Source: Adiantum capillus-veneris
Lineage: Eukaryota; Streptophyta; Polypodiopsida; Polypodiales; Pteridaceae
DNA: 64,000 nt
Assembly (NCBI GenBank): GCA_014529385.2
Contig: CM043959.1
Coordinates: 62,759,753 to 62,823,752, forward strand
Reading direction: 5' to 3'
The notes under the pieces were generated by a model, which was given only the letters and a program-made list of their open reading frames with translations, was not told where the DNA came from and ran no database searches. A program made the translations under genes and the position numbers. Of this stretch, positions 57,119-64,000 are shown in pieces (the first letter of the stretch is position 1; every line of letters starts with the position of its first letter).

Positions 57119-57823
57119 ATGGATGAATGGCTAGCAGGATTTGCTAATTGGACGACAGAAGAAGAAGAGCTCCAAGAACAACTAGACGAACTCCGCATCT
57201 CCATCGAAGCTCGAGTGCCAGGCGTATTGGTAATCGATTTGCACTGGGAGAGTCAACCAACACGCCAAACCCAGTGGATATACATAGTCCAAGTGCCAAG
57301 AAGAAGAAGGAGAAGGTCGAAACCATGTCTGCAACCTACAACCAACCCACAACAACAAAATGGAAGGATCTCTACACAATAGAGAATCAACACTATTCTA
57401 ATTTGAGAATCGGGTAACTCAAGTCACCGAGGTAATTATCACAGTCAGTTTTCAAGTCGCACCTGATGCTGCAGCACAGATAACGGAAGCATTGGCTCAC
57501 ACTCTCACTAGAGAAACTAGGGATCTACTGAGTTTGTTTCAGGAAAGAACACCACCCTCTCCCACAAGCTTGGACAGTGACTAAGCACCTCTAAGCTTCA
57601 CATGAATCAGTACAACCTACCTCAAGACAGATCACACATACCAACACGTGTACGCTCAATCAAGGTAATACTGGATTTGAAGGCTCACTACCAGCACGTC
57701 ATTGACACCATGCTGGGTGGGGAGCGGTTTTTGGAGGTTCTGGCATCAGATCAACCATTTGTCTTAGTACCTTTGGTACAAGGCAATGTACCATTTGAAG
57801 TTTTAATCTATGTCCTAGTATAA
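57119..57823 (+). pseudogene. Upstream coding stretch of element D, frameshifted
   Basis: From the ATG at 57119 the frame reads MDEWLAGFANWTTEEEELQE. It shifts to a frame ending KDLYTIENQHYSNLRIG, then continues as ITVSFQVAPDAAAQITEAL and RETRDLLSLFQERTPPSPT to about 57585. A separate frame 57602-57823 has HYQHVIDTMLGGERFLEVL. It may be an extra ORF before gag, as in Ogre-type elements, or a decayed gag N-terminus. No domain was recognised. Confidence 0.45.
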
Positions 57824-57906
57824 GAGGGTATACACGCCTCCTTGTAAAGAAGAATTTTTTTTTTGCAAGTTAAGCAGTGTGTCTTTCTAGCTCTCTCTCA
57901 CTAATC

Positions 57907-60291
57907 ATGGCAAGTGTAGCATTTCCAACATTTAAAGGAAAGAAGGGGGAGGATTTGGTAACAGACTTCCTAGATGACTTTGAAGTAGCATGTGTAGTGA
58001 GCAACAAAGATACGGATGAATCCCGGGTTAGAATCTTTAAGCATCTCATGAAGCTAGAAGCTAGATCATGGTATAATGCACTTCCACAAGCAACCAAGGA
58101 TGACTGGGAACCCTTAAAAACCGCTTTTAAGAGGCGCTTTGGGGGAGGTACCACTTCAGAAAAGTTGTGGGACAAGTTGAGAGACTTGAAGCAGGAGGGT
58201 CTTTTAGAATATGCCACCTATGAGTCCAAATTTGTGGATTTGTGGGAACGGTGGGTTGAGTCACTGGCTAGGGGAAAAGCTGCACCCGATTTCCTAAAAA
58301 AAGATCGGTTCACGCATGGCTTATGGCCGCTTCTCAAGGAGAAGGTGAAAGGTAGATTCCCGGCTACGTATGAGTTAGCCGTTGAGATTGCTCACCTTAA
58401 AGACAAGAAGCTGCGAATGAAAGCCAAAGAAACCGAGTCAACAGAATCAGGAACATCGCGTCGACCAGCAACTACGACAACCACCATTCCACCACCACCA
58501 CCGGCTCTTGGGGTAAGATATGAACAACAAGATATGTTGGCCCATATTACTGACCAACTGCAGAATTTCTCTGTCCACTTAATACAGCAAGGGAGGAGTC
58601 AAGAAAGAGATCAAGACCCTGGAAGAGCACGACGACAAAACAGGGAGTATCATTGCTACAATTGCGGAGAAGATGGTCATGGTATGTATTACTGTCCCAA
58701 ACCACGACAAAACTATAATAGAGGAGGTAGGAGGAACCAATTGTCACCCCCTAGAGAAAGAACACCCCCACCCCGAGCACCACCCCCACCAACACAAATT
58801 CTACGTCCACCCCAGACACCACTACAAGCATCCATCCCACCTCTTCCACCAGCCCCACCACCTGATCGCCCTGTAAACATCATAAGGCTAGAAGAGAAAG
58901 GAAAAGCCATAGTAGTGGATCCACCTAGAGCAAAGGAGAGGGACAAGGGTAAGGAGAAGGTAACCTTTTTAGAACCCCTTGAAGCCATGACTATGAAAAG
59001 AGTTAGGAGGGAGAAAGCTACACAATCAGATGATGAGAGAAGCATGAGAGGAGAAACTAGCAAGAGGCCATCCAGGCCACGACAAAAATTGGGCATCACC
59101 GACTTCCAGCTAGGGGAAAGTTCTAAGCCCTATGATCTAACATTGGATGTGGCAGAGCAAGGACTGAAGATTACATGGCCACAGCTGCTACATCTTGCAC
59201 CAAAAGTAAGGCGACAATGGTCTAAAATGGTAAGTACAAGACGCTCCAAAACAAAGGTAGCCGGAGCAATTTCGGGATGCAACATGGATGACATCCTTCC
59301 AATTGTCGACGTAAACATAAAAGGAAAGAGGGTTGGAAACACCTACATTGATGGAGGTGCACAAATATGTGTAATGAGCGAAGCTATGATGCTTCGATTA
59401 GGGCTCGAGGTTGACAGGCCTTCTCCATGCAAGGCAAAGATGGCAAACAACGCAAAAGTAAAGTGTGTGGGTGTGGTAAGTGCCGTGAAAATAAAAGCTT
59501 TCAACACTGAGGTAGAGGTAGATGTTTTTGTAATGCCTACTAAGGGGGAGGGCTATCCACTAATTTTGGGAAGGCCATGGTTGATGGCCATGAAGGCAAA
59601 ACAGGACTGGGGTACTGGCCTTCTACGCATGACCGGTAAGAAAGGGGAGACAATCTACTACGACATGAGGATTGGCAAGCTGAAGAAAATGAATCTGGAA
59701 ACATCGGCAGATGAAACCACTAGCGAATCTTCTAGTTTTGAGGAGGAGACCACATCCACCAAAGAAAGTGACAGTTCCATTGATGTGATAGGTATCATTA
59801 TGAAGGATCCACAAAGGGTAAGCACAACTGGTGATCCATCACCAAAAGGGAAACCCAATGAAGAGGAGAGAAAATCACCTGGCCTAGGAGGAAGTAGGTT
59901 GAATGGTATGTTGTCTACGGAATTAACACTTGAGGAGAAAGATAGTTTTTTGCAAATGTTGATGGGATTTCCTAGCCTGTTCATTGACAACTATGAAAGA
60001 ATCACAGGAATTACAGTGGTGGAACATCATATTAAGCTGAAGGAAGGGGTAAAACCAGTTGTGCAAAAGCTACGACGACTGGGGGTCATACAAGAAAAGG
60101 CACTCTTGGCCGAGGTAAGGAAACTGCTGGAGGCAGGATTCATCTATCCTGTAGAAAACTCAGAATGGGTGTCACCCGTAGTGGTGACGCCTAAAAAGAA
60201 TGGTAAGTGGAGGGTCTGTGTTGACTACAAACCACTAAATGCAGCTACAAGAGAGACCACTTTCCTCTCCCTTTCTTGGATAAAATTGTGA
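57907..60291 (+). CDS. Element D Gag, protease and start of RT
   Basis: The ATG at 57907 (MASVAFPTFKGKKGEDLV) begins the gag domain (WYNALPQATKDDWEPLKTAF; FVDLWERWVESL), although the frame is open from 57877. A perfect CCHC knuckle, CYNCGEDGHGMYYC, is at 58654-58695. A Pro-rich region follows. The protease has DGG instead of DSG (59350-59358, TYIDGGAQICVMS) and EGYPLILGRPWLM near its end. The RT starts with WVSPVVVTPKKNGKWRVCV. A one-base frameshift near 60255 ends this frame; the RT continues in the frame of the next feature. With the Ser-to-Gly change protease activity is uncertain. Confidence 0.93.
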   Translation: MASVAFPTFKGKKGEDLVTDFLDDFEVACVVSNKDTDESRVRIFKHLMKLEARSWYNALPQATKDDWEPLKTAFKRRFGGGTTSEKLWDKLRDLKQEGLLEYATYESKFVDLWERWVESLARGKAAPDFLKKDRFTHGLWPLLKEKVKGRFPATYELAVEIAHLKDKKLRMKAKETESTESGTSRRPATTTTTIPPPPPALGVRYEQQDMLAHITDQLQNFSVHLIQQGRSQERDQDPGRARRQNREYHCYNCGEDGHGMYYCPKPRQNYNRGGRRNQLSPPRERTPPPRAPPPPTQILRPPQTPLQASIPPLPPAPPPDRPVNIIRLEEKGKAIVVDPPRAKERDKGKEKVTFLEPLEAMTMKRVRREKATQSDDERSMRGETSKRPSRPRQKLGITDFQLGESSKPYDLTLDVAEQGLKITWPQLLHLAPKVRRQWSKMVSTRRSKTKVAGAISGCNMDDILPIVDVNIKGKRVGNTYIDGGAQICVMSEAMMLRLGLEVDRPSPCKAKMANNAKVKCVGVVSAVKIKAFNTEVEVDVFVMPTKGEGYPLILGRPWLMAMKAKQDWGTGLLRMTGKKGETIYYDMRIGKLKKMNLETSADETTSESSSFEEETTSTKESDSSIDVIGIIMKDPQRVSTTGDPSPKGKPNEEERKSPGLGGSRLNGMLSTELTLEEKDSFLQMLMGFPSLFIDNYERITGITVVEHHIKLKEGVKPVVQKLRRLGVIQEKALLAEVRKLLEAGFIYPVENSEWVSPVVVTPKKNGKWRVCVDYKPLNAATRETTFLSLSWIKL

Positions 60292-61256
60292 ATGAAGTAG
60301 TGGGTTTTGAATGCTATACCGTCTGTGATGGTTATTCAGGATACTTTCAAATACGCATAGCCTTGGAAGATCAGCTAAAAACCACTTTTATCACGCCATG
60401 GGGTTGTTTTGCATACAGGGTTATGCCATTTGGTCTCACAAATGCACCTGCCACATTCCAAAGATATGTCACATATGTTTTTCAACCGTTCTTTGGAACA
60501 TCCATAAGAGTGTTCATTGATGATTTTTGTATATATAGCTCCCGTATTTCACATTTAGAAAAGGTAACTGAAGGTTTGGCCAGGTTGCAGAGCCTAGGTG
60601 GGCAATTAAATGTGGATAAATGCCACATTGGGGAGAGTAAAGTCATTCTACTAGGCCATGAAATTTCAGCAAAAGGTATCAACGCCGACCCAAGTAAGGT
60701 GTCCGCACTCATAGCCCTACCTTCACCAACGACCGCACGTCAATTGGTCTCTTTTCTACAGAAGGTGAGGTACTTAAGTAGATTCATACATCTACTATCA
60801 CAACTTGTTCTACCACTGCAACAACTCACTCAAAGATCAACTTTCACTTGGGACGAGGAAAGCGAACATCACTACAACAAGGTAAAGGAGGTCTTAGCCA
60901 CTCTGCCAACTATCTCACCACCTAAGTGGGGTGAAAAATTCTATGTCACCTCAAGTGTTGGTGATGACTCATTGGGGGCTGTGCTACTCCAAAAGGATAC
61001 GACGACATCTTTCATGAGGCCAATCTACTTCTCTAGTCGAATGATGACAGCAGGAGAGAAAGGTTTCACCCATGTGGAACACTTAGTCCTAGCTCTTAGA
61101 TTTGCAACTACAAAGTTTAGGTCATATTTGCTGCCTAAGAAATTTGTGATTCTAACCACGGATGAAATATTTCCCTATGTTGTACAACACATGGATGTGT
61201 CTGCTAGAATTACTAAATGGCTAGTTCGTCTGCAAGAGTTTGACTACACGGTATAG
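60256..61256 (+). CDS. Element D reverse transcriptase and first RNase H
   Basis: The frame carries FPLPFLDKIVNEVVG after the frameshift, then CDGYSGYFQIRIALEDQ, MPFGLTNAPATFQRY and the catalytic FIDDF (60513-60527). It continues with NVDKCHIGESKVILLGHEIS and the gypsy RNase H (YVTSSVGDDSLGAVLLQKD; IYFSSRMMTAGEKGFTHVE; ITKWLVRLQEFDYTV). The usual catalytic Asp of RNase H at the SSVGDDS segment appears changed. A TAG at 61254-61256 interrupts the frame before the connection. Confidence 0.93.
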
Positions 61257-61760
61257 GTAGAAAGCACGACAAGGGCAAGTTTGGGGGGACTCATGACCTA
61301 CCAAGTCTTTGAAAGGAAGGAGAAGCAATCTAAGGAAGGAGAAGTCCGATTACCTCCACTACCACCGATGGTAGAAGGAGCATACTCTCTCTAATTTGAC
61401 GGAGCCTACAAGCGAGCATCTGACAAAGCAGCTGCAGGCATAGTGGTCTCTGATGACAAAGGGACAAAGGTATTTTCATTGGTCCAATTGTTAGATTCAC
61501 ATTCTAACAATGAAGCTGAGTATGCAGCACTAACCAAGGGTCTACAATGGTGCGTCTTGCAAGGTGTACAACGCCTTAATGTATTTGGGGATGCTCTACT
61601 TATGGTAAGGCAAGTAAATGGAGCATGGACATGCAAGAATCCTAGTTTAGGGACTCACTTAAGTGGTGTAAAAACCTTGTTGGGTAAGTTTGAAGAAGTT
61701 CAAATACACCATATCCCAAGGGCTCAAACCAAGAAGCAGATGCCCTAGCAAGTGAAAGAC
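61257..61760 (+). CDS. Element D second (archaeal-type) RNase H
   Basis: In the same frame after the TAG come a linker and a second RNase H: FDGAYKRASDKAAAGIVV (first Asp, directly after a TAA at about 61393), HSNNEAEYAALTKGLQW (Glu), NVFGDALLMVRQVNGAW (Asp) and, after a frameshift near 61725, EADALASERL (last Asp). Such an additional aRNH after the gypsy RNase H is typical of Tat-lineage plant elements. Its end and the integrase are in another frame. Confidence 0.88.
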
Positions 61761-61768
61761 TACAGGAA

Positions 61769-63160
61769 GTGGTGGTTGGATCAATAAAGCTAAAGCTCTC
61801 TCTATTTCAAGGCAGTGATGCCTTGCCTGACATCATGCATTTTTTGGAAACAGGAGAATGCGCATCAGATTTAACAAAGGGACAGAAGCAATGGCTGACG
61901 CGGAAGGCCACAAGGTATCGACTCATTAATGATGGTTTGTACTGTAAGGGTAAGGACCAAATACTCAGGAAGGTCCCTCTCTCTCAAGAAATCACGGGAG
62001 TAATTGCTAGTTGTCACGACGGGGTTTGTGGTGGTCACTTTGCCCTAGACATAACAAGTAGGAAAATCTTGCAGGCAGGCTTCATATGGCCTAGCCTCAA
62101 TCGTGATGTACACCACTGGTGCAAAACGTGTAAGTTGTGTCAAAAGGCCGGCACTAGGTCACTTATGCCTGAACCACAGACACCTATTCTCTCATATGGC
62201 CCATTTGAAAAATGGGGTATTGATGCCATTGGGCCATTACCTAGGGGCAACTTAGGAAAATTCTACATTATCATGGGGGTCGACTACATGACTAGATGGG
62301 CAGAGGCTACAGCCACCACTAGAATCACAGCGGTAGAGGTAGCTAAATTTATCTACGAGCACATATGCTGTAGGTTTGGCACACCTTTAGAGATCATCTC
62401 TGATAGAGGGCCAGGTTTGAGAGCAGACTTGGTAGGAGAATTAATGCAGAAACTGGGCATTACAAGGAGGCACTCTTCACCATATTACCCTCAATGTAAT
62501 GGCCTAGTTGAAAAGGTAAATGGAATGGTTTCTAAAATTATTACCAAGCAGGTAAACAATCATCCTGGAGACTGGGATAAGTATCTACTACCAGCTTTAT
62601 GGGCTTACAGAACTTCATTTCGTACATCTTCGGGATTCACACCGTATCATCTAGTATTTGGTAAGGAAGCAATCCTGCCCGTTGAAGTGCAACTACAAAG
62701 TCTTAGAGTAATGGCAAGCCAGCTTCAACAGCCCAACATGCATTTGAGAGATCACATCATCAACTTGGAAAGACTGCAGCTGGACAGAGAAGAAGCAATA
62801 AATTATTATGCAGCACAAGCAGAGCATAGACGGCTTAGTTTTAACGAGCATCTCCGGAAAACAGAATTGAAGAAAGGAATGTTGGTGCTCCGCTATGACA
62901 ATCGCTTGGACACGCGCAAGGATAAGAAACTCCTACTCCGATGGGAAGGTCCTTTCATCATCAGGAAAAAGTATGCCAATGGAAGCTACCAGCTTATGGA
63001 GGCTGATGGAAAACTTCATAAAACCAGGGTAGATGGTTGCCGACTTAAACCTTATTTTCTTCGATTTGACCAGGCTCCACCAATTGACATTCCAGATGAG
63101 GACACACCATCAGCCGCCACCTCTGATGATAATGATCAAATAGATGAGCTAGAGACATGA
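61769..63160 (+). CDS. Element D integrase
   Basis: The 463-codon frame is fully open. The HHCC zinc domain is SCHDGVCGGHFALD with CKTCKLCQKAG. The DDE core is GIDAIGPLPRG (Asp 62222-62224), IISDRGPGLRAD (Asp 62402-62404) and NGLVEKVNGMVS (Glu 62510-62512). The C-terminal domain has LRYDNRLDTRKDKKLLLRWE and GPFIIRKKY. An acidic tail ends the polyprotein at 63160. This enzyme looks competent by sequence. Confidence 0.96.
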   Translation: MVVGSIKLKLSLFQGSDALPDIMHFLETGECASDLTKGQKQWLTRKATRYRLINDGLYCKGKDQILRKVPLSQEITGVIASCHDGVCGGHFALDITSRKILQAGFIWPSLNRDVHHWCKTCKLCQKAGTRSLMPEPQTPILSYGPFEKWGIDAIGPLPRGNLGKFYIIMGVDYMTRWAEATATTRITAVEVAKFIYEHICCRFGTPLEIISDRGPGLRADLVGELMQKLGITRRHSSPYYPQCNGLVEKVNGMVSKIITKQVNNHPGDWDKYLLPALWAYRTSFRTSSGFTPYHLVFGKEAILPVEVQLQSLRVMASQLQQPNMHLRDHIINLERLQLDREEAINYYAAQAEHRRLSFNEHLRKTELKKGMLVLRYDNRLDTRKDKKLLLRWEGPFIIRKKYANGSYQLMEADGKLHKTRVDGCRLKPYFLRFDQAPPIDIPDEDTPSAATSDDNDQIDELET

Positions 63161-63172
63161 ATGCCTCTAGCC

Positions 63173-63184
63173 AAAAGGGGAGGG
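63173..63184 (+). promoter_or_regulatory. Polypurine tract of element D
   Basis: AAAAGGGGAGGG four bases before the 3' LTR, the plus-strand primer site. Confidence 0.88.
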
Positions 63185-63188
63185 CTAA

Positions 63189-64000
63189 TGATGGGGGCTT
63201 TTCACAAGCCAAGCTCCCATACCCCTCTTCTCTCGCCCCCACCCCATGAAAACCCCCTCTTAGGGAGGGAGTGATAAAAGGCATTGCAAAAACTAAGAAA
63301 AAAATAAAGTATGATTATGTAAATATATAAGAAAGGTAAAATAGGCCACCTCATGCCTGCGGGGTAGCCCATCCCCACCTTGCCTCCTTTTTCTTCACTG
63401 TTGCCCCGCCGTGTGTCCCTTTTCCTCTCCTCCACTCAAAAGGTCAACCCCCTCTCTCTTGCCCTTGTCCTTTCTCCTTTCTCTCTCCCCTCAAGCTACC
63501 CCACCTCTCACCAATAATGCATTATAACTCACCAATAATGCACCAACTCACATGCAACTTACCCTATCTTCCAAAATAGTATACCCCACCCCCTCTTTCT
63601 CTCTCCTATCATATCCCATGACCCAAATACCCCCCTCTCTCTCTAAAGGGCGCCATGTCTCTTGTCTTGTAGCTAAATAACCTCCCCCACACTCACACAC
63701 ACTCAGTTTCACTGAAAAAGGTGCCCACAGACCCATCCCCACCCGGTGGTTACCTAATTTTTCTTGTGTTCATCACATCTGCACACAGATTCACCTCTGA
63801 ACACACTCCCCTCTCTCCCCTCTTGTAATTAATTTATTCTCCATGTCACCTCTCACTTTTTCTCATCAACCCATCTCTCTCTCTTACTCTCTCTCTCATG
63901 AGACTGCTGTTCTGGCACATATACACACAGCCAGACAAGTGGGGCCCACAGTCACATGGCCTATGTAGATAATGATTTCTTCATTTCTAAATTCTAGAAT
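63189..64000 (+). repeat. 3' LTR of element D, incomplete at window end
   Basis: It matches 55514-56330 at over 99% identity as read by eye; about 720 bp should lie beyond the window. Confidence 0.95.

Larger units (their letters stand above)
55514..64000 (+). mobile_element. Element D: young Tat-like Ty3/gypsy element
   Basis: The 5' LTR is 55514-57045 and the 3' LTR starts at 63189 and leaves the window. The first 810 bp of the LTRs differ at only about six positions, so insertion was recent. Inside are a PBS, an upstream coding stretch, gag-pol with protease, RT, two RNase H domains and integrase, and a polypurine tract. The dual RNase H is a mark of the Tat/Ogre lineage. It interrupts the integrase gene of element E. 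Its target duplication cannot be checked because the right end is outside. Confidence 0.95.

Overview
The window is eukaryotic nuclear DNA from a land plant with a large, transposon-rich genome. The evidence is plant-type Ty1/copia and Ty3/gypsy LTR retrotransposons, primer-binding sites matching plant tRNA-iMet and tRNA-Asp, (CT)n/(CA)n microsatellites and AT-rich spacers. The exact lineage cannot be fixed; a fern, lycophyte, bryophyte or gymnosperm is possible. No complete host gene is present. The only host coding sequence I can defend is a minus-strand kinase-like gene split in two by a retrotransposon, with some weaker exon candidates upstream of it.

Layout. 1-3426: element A, a minus-strand gypsy element (LTR, PBS, palindrome-rich leader, start of gag). 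3427-4120: 3' end of the kinase-like gene. 4121-29162: element B, a 25-kb plus-strand gypsy element with both LTRs and a CTTCC target-site duplication. It carries a nested copia element (7192-13086, duplication ATTCT), which itself has a 336-bp inverted-repeat element in its 3' LTR. 29163-29700: the rest of the kinase-like exon. 29701-38177: host-like spacer with possible exons, microsatellites, a 455-bp foldback element and a gypsy RNase H scrap (F). 38178-39532: element G, an LTR plus PBS related to B. 39533 to about 52085: element C, a decayed plus-strand relative of B with no 3' LTR. 52086-54600: poorly resolved spacer. 54601-55513: minus-strand gypsy fragment E. 55514-64000: element D, a young Tat-like gypsy element inserted into the integrase gene of E, with its 3' LTR running off the window.

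Elements A, B and C form the most interesting group. B and C share an unusual plan: LTR, tRNA-Asp-type PBS, a leader with repeated about 22-bp palindromes, gag, protease, RT-RNase H, integrase, a second retropepsin-like domain, a tail with an iterated IWxxK motif, a second palindrome array, and then ORF3, a long coiled-coil protein of about 1,000 codons. The palindrome sequence differs in each element, but position and spacing (mostly 275-300 bp in B and C, exactly 285 bp three times in B) are conserved. Element A shows a third palindrome in its leader. Palindrome copies or half-sites also lie in the LTRs. I suggest that each family carries its own iterated DNA- or RNA-level signal, possibly read by ORF3. 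This is an inference to be tested, not a demonstrated function.
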